Source: an uncultured Bacteroidota bacterium (GTDB taxonomy: Bacteria; Bacteroidota; Bacteroidia; Bacteroidales; UBA932). From it: 64,000 nt of DNA. Both the position numbers and the translations under genes were made by a program. Below are positions 53,159-61,971 of the stretch, piece by piece; within the stretch, counting starts at the first letter, position 1, and each line of letters opens with the position of its first letter. The notes under the pieces are model-generated. The model saw only the letters and a list, made by a program, of their open reading frames with translations. It ran no database searches and was not told the DNA's origin. Where the stretch lies: positions 1-64,000 of the forward strand of contig CALGSW010000011.1 of NCBI GenBank assembly GCA_937901965.1, read 5' to 3'.

Positions 53159-54190
53159 TTGCCATCAACAGCTGTCGTAATATTAAACTGGAACGGGAGG
53201 CACTATCTTGAGCGCTTTCTTCCGGGTGTGGTTAAATACTCCACATCAGAGAGTAATTTTGTTGTAATAGCAGATAACGGATCTACTGATGGATCTCTGG
53301 AGTGGGTCTCTCATCATTATCCCACTCTGAGAGTTATCAGATTTGAAACAAATCTTGGATTTACAGGCGGATATAACAAAGCTCTTTCTCAGATAGATGC
53401 GGAATTTTTCATTTTGCTCAATTCAGATGTAGAGGTTACTCCCGGCTGGATAGAGCGGATGCATGAGGGGTTTGCTGCCCATCCAAATGCGGGTGTTGCA
53501 ATGCCCAAGATATTGTCGGCCTTTGAAAGAGATTATTTTGAATATGCCGGAGCATCCGGGGGATATATTGATATATTGGGTTATCCCTTTTGCAGAGGAC
53601 GGATCTTGTCCTGTATCGAGAAGGACAGGGCTCAGTATAACAGAGATACTACAATTTTCTGGGCAAGCGGAGCAGCAATGATGGTTAAAAGCTCTTTATA
53701 CAGAGAGCTTGATGGGCTTGATGAAAATTTCTTTGCACATATGGAGGAGATAGATTTTTGCTGGAGGGCGCAGCTTGCAGGGAGTGAAATCTGGGCCTTT
53801 CCGTCATCAGTAGTATACCATGTAGGCGGAGGTACTCTTCCAAATAATTCTCCCAGAAAGCTTCTCTATAACTACAGAAATAATCTGTTTATGCTTTATA
53901 AAAATCTTCCTGCTTCAAGGCGTTATCCTGTTTTAATACTGAGGATGATTCTGGATGGAGCCTCTGCAATAGTTTATCTTTTACAGGGTAAGAGAAGTTT
54001 TTACAATGCGGTTCTGAGTGCACACAAAGAGTTCTGGTCAAAAAGAGGTACCCTTAAGGTGACAAAAAACAGAGGAATAAAACCATCCGGAGTACTGAGC
54101 GGTTTGATTGTGTTGTCATTTATACTGAAGGGTGGCAGACCAAAATTTATTGATATTGCCCCAAAGATTAAGGATAGAATAGTATCATAA
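53159..54190 (+). CDS. family 2 glycosyltransferase
   Basis: A 343-aa GT-A-fold enzyme, probably adding a sugar to an envelope polysaccharide. VVILNWNGRHYLERFLPGV opens the domain, VIADNGSTDGSLEWV and FILLNSDVEVTPGWIERM (DxD-like NSDVE) follow, and HMEEIDFCWRAQLAG is the acceptor-site ED/QxxRW-like motif. The only suitable start is TTG 53159, right after a strong promoter. Donor and acceptor are unknown. The end overlaps murF by 6 bases. Confidence 0.87.
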   Translation: MPSTAVVILNWNGRHYLERFLPGVVKYSTSESNFVVIADNGSTDGSLEWVSHHYPTLRVIRFETNLGFTGGYNKALSQIDAEFFILLNSDVEVTPGWIERMHEGFAAHPNAGVAMPKILSAFERDYFEYAGASGGYIDILGYPFCRGRILSCIEKDRAQYNRDTTIFWASGAAMMVKSSLYRELDGLDENFFAHMEEIDFCWRAQLAGSEIWAFPSSVVYHVGGGTLPNNSPRKLLYNYRNNLFMLYKNLPASRRYPVLILRMILDGASAIVYLLQGKRSFYNAVLSAHKEFWSKRGTLKVTKNRGIKPSGVLSGLIVLSFILKGGRPKFIDIAPKIKDRIVS

Positions 54191-55489
54191 AAGAGCAGGT
54201 ATAGCTCTTTCAAGTCTTGTACCTCTTGATCCTTTTACAAGTATAGTCATTCCGGTTACATGGCTTTTGTCAAGTCTCTCTCTGAGTGCATCTGAATTCT
54301 CAAACAGCTCTACAGTCGGGTCTCCCTGTGCACTCTTTATTGCAGCTTTGCCAAACTCCTTTCCAATAAGAAAAACTTTATCGGCAGAGATACTTAAAGC
54401 AAGGTTCAATATTTCAATATGCTCTTTTTCAGAGTGCTCGCCAAGTTCAAGCATGTCTCCCAGAACCAGTCCCTTATTATTTGCAGCCATATCACGGAAA
54501 TTCTCAAGAGCGGCCCTCATGCTTGTTGGATTTGCGTTGTAGGCATCAATTATGAGAGTGTTTCTGTCCCCTTTTGAAAGTTGTGACCTGTTGTTGGATG
54601 GATAGTACTCCTCAATTGCATTAATACAGAGTTCCGGTTCCACCCCGTAGACCGCCCCGGCAGCAAGTGCTGCCAGCACATTATCGGCATTGTATGAGCC
54701 TATCATCTTTGTGTTGATAATTGAACCAGAGCCCAGTCTTAGCCTCAGAAAAGGATTCTCAGGTGTGACCGTAAGTACAGATGCGTCTGATAAGCTCATT
54801 CCATATGGAATAGCCCGTATCCCACCCCTTTCTGAAATCATTTCCTGAAGGATAGGATTATCAATATTATAAAGAGCCCGGCCGGAATTCTTCGCCAGAT
54901 AATCATACATCTCCCCTTTGGTTTTCCTTACACCATCAAACGAACCAAATCCTAACAGATGTGCCTTTCCCACATTAGTTATAAGTCCTGTGTCAGGTGC
55001 TGCGATATTGCATAAAAGATTAATTTCGCCCGGAGCACTTGCTCCCATCTCAATAACGGCTATTTGAGTGTCTTTATCCATTTTAAGGAGTGTCAAAGGA
55101 ACTCCTATGTGGTTGTTTAAATTTCCTGCTGTAGAGAGAACTCTGTACTTTTTTGAGAGTACAGAAGATATCAGCTCTTTTGTTGTAGTCTTGCCATTTG
55201 TTCCGGTAAGTGAAATCAGAGGAATCCCATAGTACCTCCTGTGGAATGCCGCAAGATCCTGTAAAGCTATAAGTGAATCACAGACATTTATTATCCTGCT
55301 TCCGGTTACTCCTGGTCTGTCACACACACTCCATGAAGCTCCCAGTTCAATAGCCTTTTCAGCAAAATCATTTCCGTCAAAATTCTCACCTTTTAGGGCA
55401 AAGAAAATTGCACCCTTTTTTATCTCCCTGGTATCTGTTGTTACTCCGGATGATTCCAGGAATAACGAATGCAGTACTTTAGTTTCCAT
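54185..55489 (-). CDS. murF: UDP-MurNAc-tripeptide D-Ala-D-Ala ligase
   Basis: Adds D-Ala-D-Ala to the UDP-MurNAc tripeptide, completing the peptidoglycan precursor. The 434-aa Mur ligase shows the ATP loop LTGTNGKTTTKELI, SSGVTTDTREIKKGAIFFALKG in the N-terminal domain, and IIDAYNANPTSMRAALENF, typical of MurF. The ATG at 55489 fits the family start better than the frame start at 55528. It directly follows dut. Confidence 0.95.
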   Translation of the reverse strand: METKVLHSLFLESSGVTTDTREIKKGAIFFALKGENFDGNDFAEKAIELGASWSVCDRPGVTGSRIINVCDSLIALQDLAAFHRRYYGIPLISLTGTNGKTTTKELISSVLSKKYRVLSTAGNLNNHIGVPLTLLKMDKDTQIAVIEMGASAPGEINLLCNIAAPDTGLITNVGKAHLLGFGSFDGVRKTKGEMYDYLAKNSGRALYNIDNPILQEMISERGGIRAIPYGMSLSDASVLTVTPENPFLRLRLGSGSIINTKMIGSYNADNVLAALAAGAVYGVEPELCINAIEEYYPSNNRSQLSKGDRNTLIIDAYNANPTSMRAALENFRDMAANNKGLVLGDMLELGEHSEKEHIEILNLALSISADKVFLIGKEFGKAAIKSAQGDPTVELFENSDALRERLDKSHVTGMTILVKGSRGTRLERAIPALL

Positions 55490-55493
55490 CTTT

Positions 55494-55928
55494 CTACTTT
55501 TTACCTGTTGATCCAAATCCCCCCTCACCTCTCTCTGTTTCGCTCAGAGAGTCAGTCTCGGTCAATATGACTCTTTCATATTTTGCAATAACCATCTGCG
55601 CAATCCTTTCGCCCGGATTGAGTGTAAAATCTTCATCAGACATATTCACAAGAATAATCTTTATCTCTCCCCTGTAGTCTGCATCAATGGTTCCGGGGCT
55701 GTTCACTATGCCAATACCGTGTTTTGCTGCCAGACCACTTCTTGGCCTTATCTGAGCCTCGTATCCTTCCGGAAGTTCAATAGAGAGACCAGTGGGAACC
55801 ATTATCCTCTTTAGCGGTTTAAGGATTAAACTTTCCGGGATATCTGCCCGTAAATCCATTCCTGCCGAGTGCTGAGTCGCATATGAGGGGAGCTCATTCT
55901 TTGAGCGGTTTACAATTTTAACTTCCAT
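55494..55928 (-). CDS. dut: deoxyuridine 5'-triphosphate nucleotidohydrolase
   Basis: dUTPase of 144 aa, hydrolysing dUTP to dUMP and keeping uracil out of DNA. All five motifs are present: SAGMDLRAD, PRSGLAAKHGI, NSPGTIDADYRGEI, GERIAQMVI and the C-terminal RGEGGFGSTGKK. Its start overlaps the flippase gene by 19 bases. Confidence 0.97.
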   Translation of the reverse strand: MEVKIVNRSKNELPSYATQHSAGMDLRADIPESLILKPLKRIMVPTGLSIELPEGYEAQIRPRSGLAAKHGIGIVNSPGTIDADYRGEIKIILVNMSDEDFTLNPGERIAQMVIAKYERVILTETDSLSETERGEGGFGSTGKK

Positions 55929-57385
55929 AGAGATATCTTTTCTACTTTTAAATACATTAAGACAAAAATTATAATCAGAGTTGTATTGATGGCATATCTG
56001 AGAACAAGAGCACTCTCTGAGAAAGGAACTGAAATCAGATACAGGGCAATTCCGGTAAATATAAAGAGAGCGATTCTCCTCCAGTTATATGGGATAGGAT
56101 AGTGTCGCTTACCAATAAGAACGCTGAGAATAAACATTGCCAGGTAACTTATCAGATGCCCCCAGGCCGCAGCGTGATAGGAGTATAATGGCATAAATAT
56201 GATATTTATAGCAAGGGTTACCGGCAATCCGGCGGCTGTAATAAGTATGGCGTACCTGGTCTTACCGGAAAGCTTATACCACATTGAGACGTTGAAGTTC
56301 ATCCCCAGTATTACGTATGACATAAGCATAACCGGGACTATATCCATCCCGGATCTGAAATCTTTGCCAATTATAAGGGCGATAACATCTATGAACAGGG
56401 TTAACCCGAGAAACACCACCATGCTGAATGCGGTAAAGTGCTCCATTACCATTGCATACTCCTCTTTTGACCTCTCCTTTCCCTCTCGTGCAAAGAAGAA
56501 GGGTTCTGCGGCATATCTGAACATTTGAACAAACAGCATCATTAGCGTAGCTATCTTTACCCCTGCCTGAAATATACCCAGTTCAGAGTTCCATTCCAAG
56601 CCCTCCGGAGTAAAGAATCTGAAAAGGGGACGGTCAATAGTGTCATTTATTATTCCGGGCAGACCAGCAATCATCAGAGGTATTGAGTATAACATCATGT
56701 CTCTCCATAGCCTCTTGTCAAAAGTGAAACGCAGTGCTGCTATATCAGGGATAAATACAAGCAGAGAGACAATGCCGCTTAAGAATATGGCAAATATTAT
56801 ATATGTGAAATCAGGAGTTGAGGATATAAATCCGCCAAGGAGAGAGTCCGGGTGAGATTTAAAATATGCCGGAACTGCAAAAAACAAAATAAAGTTAAAG
56901 GCTGTCTCAGAGAGAATCTTTATTGTCTTAAAGAGAGCAAATTTATATGCTTTATTCTGATACCTCAGCCTGGCAAAAAGAATTGATGTAAAAGAATCTA
57001 TAGCCAGAATGCTACCTATATAGATGATTACATATCCATAACCACTGTAACCCATCCATTCAGAGATATCTCCGGAAAAGAGTGATAACGCAAAAAAGAA
57101 GAGCAGAGAGACAGACCCTACAGTTATAAGAGCATTTGAGAAAACCTTGTTTGGCTGCTCCTGCTTGTTTGCGAAATTAAAGCATCCCGTCTCCAGACCA
57201 AGGGTAAGGAGTACTTGCAGAATTGCAATATATGCCAGAAATTCCGTGGCAATTCCATAACTTCCGGTTGAAAGCATGGTCGTATATATTGGAACAAACA
57301 GGAAGTTGATAAATCTTGCCAGGATTGTACTCAGTCCGTATACTGCCGACTCACCTGCCAGTTTTTTTAGAATGGAACCTCTCAT
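55910..57385 (-). CDS. oligosaccharide/polysaccharide flippase (MOP superfamily)
   Basis: A 491-aa inner-membrane protein with about 12-14 hydrophobic segments, of the Wzx/MATE-like MOP superfamily. The start LAGESAVYGLSTILARFINFLFVPIYTTML is characteristic. It should move a lipid-linked glycan across the membrane; the substrate is unknown. It follows the patatin gene after one base and is coupled to dut and murF. Confidence 0.88.
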   Translation of the reverse strand: MRGSILKKLAGESAVYGLSTILARFINFLFVPIYTTMLSTGSYGIATEFLAYIAILQVLLTLGLETGCFNFANKQEQPNKVFSNALITVGSVSLLFFFALSLFSGDISEWMGYSGYGYVIIYIGSILAIDSFTSILFARLRYQNKAYKFALFKTIKILSETAFNFILFFAVPAYFKSHPDSLLGGFISSTPDFTYIIFAIFLSGIVSLLVFIPDIAALRFTFDKRLWRDMMLYSIPLMIAGLPGIINDTIDRPLFRFFTPEGLEWNSELGIFQAGVKIATLMMLFVQMFRYAAEPFFFAREGKERSKEEYAMVMEHFTAFSMVVFLGLTLFIDVIALIIGKDFRSGMDIVPVMLMSYVILGMNFNVSMWYKLSGKTRYAILITAAGLPVTLAINIIFMPLYSYHAAAWGHLISYLAMFILSVLIGKRHYPIPYNWRRIALFIFTGIALYLISVPFSESALVLRYAINTTLIIIFVLMYLKVEKISLWKLKL

Positions 57386-57386
57386 T

Positions 57387-59702
57387 TTAATAATTCAATG
57401 ATTTATTTCTGAAAATCAGAAATCCAATGTTAAACTGCGGATACCATTTCACGTCTGCACCCGGGTAATATGAGGCCGATAAACTTACAGGCCCTACAGG
57501 TGACTGCCATACTGCAGCTATATTTGCCATGAAATCTCCTTTTGGAAAAATATCGTTCATACCCCTTCCTCCGTTTGTCCCACTTGTCACCACTTTGTAA
57601 GGCTGGAAATAGGAGACAAGAGTACTTATGAAGATAGTACCTGAAATATGTACAATAGGGTTTACTCCAAGTGCAAGATATGAATTAGCTCTGTAATCCT
57701 TAAGTAGTAGTGTTTTACTATGAGGAGTAGGCTGAAACGCAGGAGTTATAATTAGTGAAGAGATGTAATCACCAAGGGCAACTTCTGTTGACAGGTTGAA
57801 GTCAATGAGTGAGCCGATAGTAAGCCATTTGTTAACAGGATGGTATATTTCCGAGTAGAAATTCAATTTAAATCTGTTATCAATTCTGTTTACATACGGT
57901 ACCATCTCTTCTGATGTACTTCCCGGAGTATAGTCAGATGTAATGAATGCGTAACTTGCAGTTAGTTTTTGTTTTATGCCGGCAGTGGGATATATCTTGT
58001 AGTTTGTTGTATTTCTTTCAAGAATAAGGGCCGGGGAGACATAGGTTATCCCTGTCATATCAGGAACATCATATGATGTGAAGTTGTCTGTAAGATAATA
58101 TGAGTATGAATTTCTTCCGGATGTAATACTGAATTTTCCCATTATGCTTCTGTTCAGGTCAATGGGTGTGCCCACCTTGAAATTTCCAAAAACCTCGCTC
58201 TCTTCAATACTTGTAGGGAGTCTGTCGTGATAGTACTCTGTTTGCCCGCCTCTGAAATAATCAAACCTGTGAGCAACAAACGAAGCTTCGTAAAAGAGAA
58301 GAGGCCTGAATGAGAAGTCTTTTCTGAAGGAGAGGGATGCACCTGTATAGAACTTCCCAAGGTCAATATCCAGTGATGCTTTCCATGGGTAGAGGCTGAA
58401 ATGTCTGTATTCAAGGCCTATATATCCCTGATTGAGAGATGATGAGGAGATATTTCCCCCTATTGCAATTCTGAGAGGCGGTTTTTCGGTTACCTTTAAT
58501 GTAAGATCAAACAGAGAGTCTCTGTTCATCATTGCAGTTGGGTAGAAAGAATTTACGCTTCCGGATGCCACCACTCTGTTGTACCCTCTCTTAATTACCT
58601 CAAAATTCACAGGATCACTCTTGTGGTTTTTAAGAGTGTTAACAATAAACTCCTTTTTGCTCTCCTTTAGTGTGTCGGGTTTAAATTTTATATTATCAAA
58701 AATGAGCTGAGGGCATTTCATTCTGAAGGCCAGTCTTTTATCTGCGAGTTCCTTTGCGCTCACTCTTCTTTTAACAGTCTCTTTGATCCTTGGCATACTT
58801 TGCATCGCAAGATTATACCCCCTTTTAACAACTTCATCCAGTCTTGTAAAGTCCAGCAGACTTATATCCGTATAATCCCCGTCTATCAGCTCCCCCTTAT
58901 CACTGGGAATATTGTAATTGGTCTCTACCATCATCATGTTCTCAAGCTGAGCAAGGAGATCATCCGTATCCGGTTCGGACGGGTTTGTAGAGCATTTTGC
59001 ACCTATGATAAAATCAGGATTGAAATCCCTCTCCATCACATCCCACGGGAAGTTGTTATAAAATCCCCCGTCAAACATAAGTGTTGAGTCAATCATAATA
59101 GGTTTAAAAGCAAGAGGAAAGGTCATGGAGGCACGGATTGCCTCTCCAAGAGCTCCCTTTCTTAGAACGTAAGGCTTTTTGTTGACAATGTCTGCCGATA
59201 CGCATCTGAACGGGACCATCAGTTTGTTAAAATCGTATGAAGCAGCTGCTGAGGAAGATGCAAATAGCTGAATAAATGCAATATCCATAGGATAGGGCGA
59301 AATGAGGTTAGTTGGAAGTAAATAGTTGAATTTTCTATCCTTAGCACTAAAGTTAAATGTTGCCCCAAATAGCTCCGGAGTTGGGTCTCTCCTGTAAATG
59401 TAAGTTGCAAAGTTCCTGTCTGCCTGTCCCTGCTGCCAGGAGTTGAACTCCTCTGACCTGAAGAGAGTTATCATCTCATCCGGGGATAAGCCTATAGAGT
59501 ATAAACCCGCTACAATTGCTCCCATTGAGGTTCCGGCAACATAGTCAATAGGTATGTTATTCTCTTCCAGTGCTTTGATTACTCCTATATGAGAAAGTCC
59601 TTTTGCTCCCCCTCCACTTAAAACCAGACCTACGCTTTGACTCAAAACCGGCATGGAGATAAGCAGGGCAAGCAGAGTGAAGTAGAGTTTTTTTACTTGC
59701 AT
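57387..59702 (-). CDS. patatin-like phospholipase with outer-membrane barrel (type Vd-like)
   Basis: A 771-aa protein: signal peptide (about 1-20), patatin lipase domain (about 25-310) with the GGGAKG oxyanion motif, nucleophile S59 in GTSMG and catalytic D211 in FDGGFYNN, a POTRA-like linker, and a C-terminal barrel (about 430-771) of beta strands ending FLIFRNKSLNY. The domain order matches PlpD-type self-transporting patatins of type Vd secretion. It is probably a lipase at the cell surface. It heads the flippase-dut-murF run. Confidence 0.88.
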   Translation of the reverse strand: MQVKKLYFTLLALLISMPVLSQSVGLVLSGGGAKGLSHIGVIKALEENNIPIDYVAGTSMGAIVAGLYSIGLSPDEMITLFRSEEFNSWQQGQADRNFATYIYRRDPTPELFGATFNFSAKDRKFNYLLPTNLISPYPMDIAFIQLFASSSAAASYDFNKLMVPFRCVSADIVNKKPYVLRKGALGEAIRASMTFPLAFKPIMIDSTLMFDGGFYNNFPWDVMERDFNPDFIIGAKCSTNPSEPDTDDLLAQLENMMMVETNYNIPSDKGELIDGDYTDISLLDFTRLDEVVKRGYNLAMQSMPRIKETVKRRVSAKELADKRLAFRMKCPQLIFDNIKFKPDTLKESKKEFIVNTLKNHKSDPVNFEVIKRGYNRVVASGSVNSFYPTAMMNRDSLFDLTLKVTEKPPLRIAIGGNISSSSLNQGYIGLEYRHFSLYPWKASLDIDLGKFYTGASLSFRKDFSFRPLLFYEASFVAHRFDYFRGGQTEYYHDRLPTSIEESEVFGNFKVGTPIDLNRSIMGKFSITSGRNSYSYYLTDNFTSYDVPDMTGITYVSPALILERNTTNYKIYPTAGIKQKLTASYAFITSDYTPGSTSEEMVPYVNRIDNRFKLNFYSEIYHPVNKWLTIGSLIDFNLSTEVALGDYISSLIITPAFQPTPHSKTLLLKDYRANSYLALGVNPIVHISGTIFISTLVSYFQPYKVVTSGTNGGRGMNDIFPKGDFMANIAAVWQSPVGPVSLSASYYPGADVKWYPQFNIGFLIFRNKSLNY

Positions 59703-59719
59703 AATAGGGGTAATTGAGG

Positions 59720-59727
59720 TAATTTTG
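59720..59727 (+). promoter_or_regulatory. -7 element for the cyclophilin gene
   Basis: TAATTTTG matches TAnnTTTG, about 50 bp before ATG 59778. No -33 TTG. Confidence 0.4.
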
Positions 59728-59736
59728 CCCTCAATG

Positions 59737-59744
59737 CAAAGGTA
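59737..59744 (-). promoter_or_regulatory. -7 element for the patatin operon
   Basis: Minus-strand TACCTTTG matches TAnnTTTG, 34 bp upstream of ATG 59702. No clear -33. Confidence 0.42.
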
Positions 59745-59777
59745 TTAAATTTTGTATAAATCCTATAACTTGAAAAT

Positions 59778-60440
59778 ATGAAGAAAATAATTTTTAACTT
59801 AATGATTATCACAGTATTGGTTGCCTCTTCATGTAAGGGAGGCAAACAATCTGAGGATAAAGACCAAATTAAACAAGAAGATACAACAGTTATGGCAACA
59901 TCATTGGCATTCAACCCTACAGAGCTCTCTGCAGAGCCTCAGTTTGATATTGAGACATCAGCAGGAACAATCCGTATTAAACTTTACAAAGAGACACCTT
60001 TTCACAGAGATAATTTTGTTAAGCTGGCGTCTGAAAGATTTTATGACGGAATCCTCTTCCATAGGGTAATCAGTGGATTTATGATACAGGTGGGAGATCC
60101 TCTTACAAAAGACCCTTCTGCATCGGACAGGTATGGTACAGGCGGGCCGGGCTATACAGTACCGGCTGAAATCCTTCCTCAGTTCAAACATAAGAAGGGT
60201 GCACTAGCTGCAGCAAGAAGAGCAGATTCGGTAAATCCTCAGAAAGAGTCATCAGGCTCTCAGTTTTACTTTGTTGAAGACCCCAATGCGTGTGCTCAGC
60301 TGGATGGCCAGTACACAGTGTTTGGAGAGACTGTTTCAGGGATTGAGATAATTGATAAAATTGCTGCTGAGCCCACAACTCCAAGAGACAGGCCGGTAAA
60401 CGATATCAGAATTATTTCAGTAAAACCTGTTAAAGAATAA
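59778..60440 (+). CDS. lipoprotein cyclophilin-type peptidyl-prolyl isomerase
   Basis: A 220-aa cyclophilin with an N-terminal lipoprotein signal (lipobox VASSC, Cys about residue 19) and an acidic patch QSEDKDQ after the lipid anchor, which may favour surface export in Bacteroidota. The isomerase domain (about 50-218) shows FHRVISGFMIQVGDP, GTGGPGYTVPAEI and SSGSQFYFVEDP. It helps fold envelope proteins. Its stop codon abuts the convergent MlaF-like stop. Confidence 0.93.
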   Translation: MKKIIFNLMIITVLVASSCKGGKQSEDKDQIKQEDTTVMATSLAFNPTELSAEPQFDIETSAGTIRIKLYKETPFHRDNFVKLASERFYDGILFHRVISGFMIQVGDPLTKDPSASDRYGTGGPGYTVPAEILPQFKHKKGALAAARRADSVNPQKESSGSQFYFVEDPNACAQLDGQYTVFGETVSGIEIIDKIAAEPTTPRDRPVNDIRIISVKPVKE

Positions 60441-61199
60441 CTATTTATTCATTAGCTCTTTCATGGTCTTGGCCATATTATTGGCAAAGACAAACTCATT
60501 AAGGTTTGGGTTGTCGGCAGTAAGGATATCATTCCGGCTGCCCTCCCAGACCTTTTCTCCTTTGTGTATGAATGAGACCTGATCTCCTATCTCCATGACT
60601 GAGTTCATATCATGGGTGTTTACAATGGTTGTGATATTGTACTCCTGTGTAATCTCCTGTATAAGCTGGTCTATAAGGATTGACGTATGAGGGTCCAGTC
60701 CTGAATTTGGTTCGTCACAAAAGAGGTATTTAGGATTTAAAGCAATAGCCCTTGCAATCCCCACTCTCTTTTGCATTCCTCCACTCAGCTCATTTGGAAA
60801 AAGTTTGTTGACGTTTACCAGATTTACCCTCTTCAAACAGAAGTTAACCCGTTCTAACTTCTCCTCTATGCTCCAGTCCGTAAAAAAGTCCATAGGAAAT
60901 CGGATATTCTCCTCTACGGTGGCAAAATCAAAAAGGGCACTGCCCTGAAAAAGCATCCCTATCTCTTTTCGTATCTCTTTTTTTCCCCCTTCGTCCAGTT
61001 GGGTGAAGTTTACATCTTCATACCACACATTACCTTTGTCCGGTTTGTGCAGGCCAACAAGAGATTTTAGCAGTACGGTCTTTCCTGAACCGCTTGCTCC
61101 AATTATCAGTGAACATTTGCCGGGAAGATAGTCTATTGAGATATTCTTTAAAACCTGCTTCTCTCCAAAGTATTTGTCAAGACCTTCAACTCTAATCAT
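60441..61199 (-). CDS. ABC transporter ATP-binding protein (MlaF-like)
   Basis: A 252-aa ATPase: Walker A GASGSGKTVLLKSL, signature LSGGMQKRVGIARA, Walker B YLFCDEPNSGLDP, and the H-loop THDMNSV. Paired with an adjacent MlaE-like permease, it should power phospholipid movement between inner and outer membrane. No MCE (MlaD) gene lies between the two; it may be upstream or elsewhere. Confidence 0.93.
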   Translation of the reverse strand: MIRVEGLDKYFGEKQVLKNISIDYLPGKCSLIIGASGSGKTVLLKSLVGLHKPDKGNVWYEDVNFTQLDEGGKKEIRKEIGMLFQGSALFDFATVEENIRFPMDFFTDWSIEEKLERVNFCLKRVNLVNVNKLFPNELSGGMQKRVGIARAIALNPKYLFCDEPNSGLDPHTSILIDQLIQEITQEYNITTIVNTHDMNSVMEIGDQVSFIHKGEKVWEGSRNDILTADNPNLNEFVFANNMAKTMKELMNK

Positions 61200-61943
61200 C
61201 TATCCAAGCATTAATTGTGTTATAACCAGGTTTGCGACGAGGATCATTACGGAGCTTACAACAATTGCCTTGGTGCTGGACTTACCTACACCCAGAGATC
61301 CACCTGATGCGTAATACCCGTAAAATGAGGAGATGCTTGTTATCACAAAACTGAAAACAGACATCTTAATCATACTGTAAAAAATATAGTACGCTCGGAA
61401 AGCATAGTGCAATCCATCAACATACTGGCTCATAGTAACAATACCGGTGAAGACAATAATCAGTGCTCCGCCCACAAGACCAAGAGCAAAACTGAAGAGC
61501 ATAAGAAGCGGGTTAAATATGGTTGATGCAGCTATTTTAGGTAAAATCAAATAGTTTGCAGAATTCACACCCATCATATCCATAGCATCAATCTGCTCGC
61601 TTATTCTCATGCTGCCTATCTCGGAAGATATATTAGATCCCACTTTACCGGCCAGAATGAGGGCAATCATTGTTGAGCAGAACTCCAGAACCAGACTCTC
61701 TCTTGCCATATAGCCAACATACATTTTTGGGATGAACGGACTCTCAATGTTTGAGGCTGTCTGAATAACTATTACGGCACCAATAAACAAAGAAATAACT
61801 GCAACTATAGGAATAGAGTCAATAACAAGTTTCTCTACGTCAGTAAAAAATTGTTTAAAGAAGATGGTTCTCTTATCCGGTTTTGTAAAGACTCTCTTCA
61901 TAAGAAGAAAATACCTTCCCAGAAGCTCCAGCGTATTTTTCAT
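61200..61943 (-). CDS. ABC transporter permease (MlaE-like)
   Basis: A 247-aa membrane protein with five or six hydrophobic segments. The conserved LVLEFCSTMIALILAGKVGSNISSEIGSMRISEQIDAMDMMGVN is the MlaE signature (quoted in part: GKVGSNISSEIGSMRISEQ). It abuts the ATPase gene without a gap, making the core of an MlaFE-type lipid transporter. Confidence 0.93.
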   Translation of the reverse strand: MKNTLELLGRYFLLMKRVFTKPDKRTIFFKQFFTDVEKLVIDSIPIVAVISLFIGAVIVIQTASNIESPFIPKMYVGYMARESLVLEFCSTMIALILAGKVGSNISSEIGSMRISEQIDAMDMMGVNSANYLILPKIAASTIFNPLLMLFSFALGLVGGALIIVFTGIVTMSQYVDGLHYAFRAYYIFYSMIKMSVFSFVITSISSFYGYYASGGSLGVGKSSTKAIVVSSVMILVANLVITQLMLG

Positions 61944-61962
61944 TTAAAAGTATTTGCTCCTG

Positions 61963-61970
61963 CAAAAATA
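61963..61970 (-). promoter_or_regulatory. -7 element for the MlaE-MlaF operon
   Basis: Minus-strand TATTTTTG matches TAnnTTTG, 20 bp upstream of ATG 61943. No -33 seen. Confidence 0.42.
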
Positions 61971-61971
61971 C

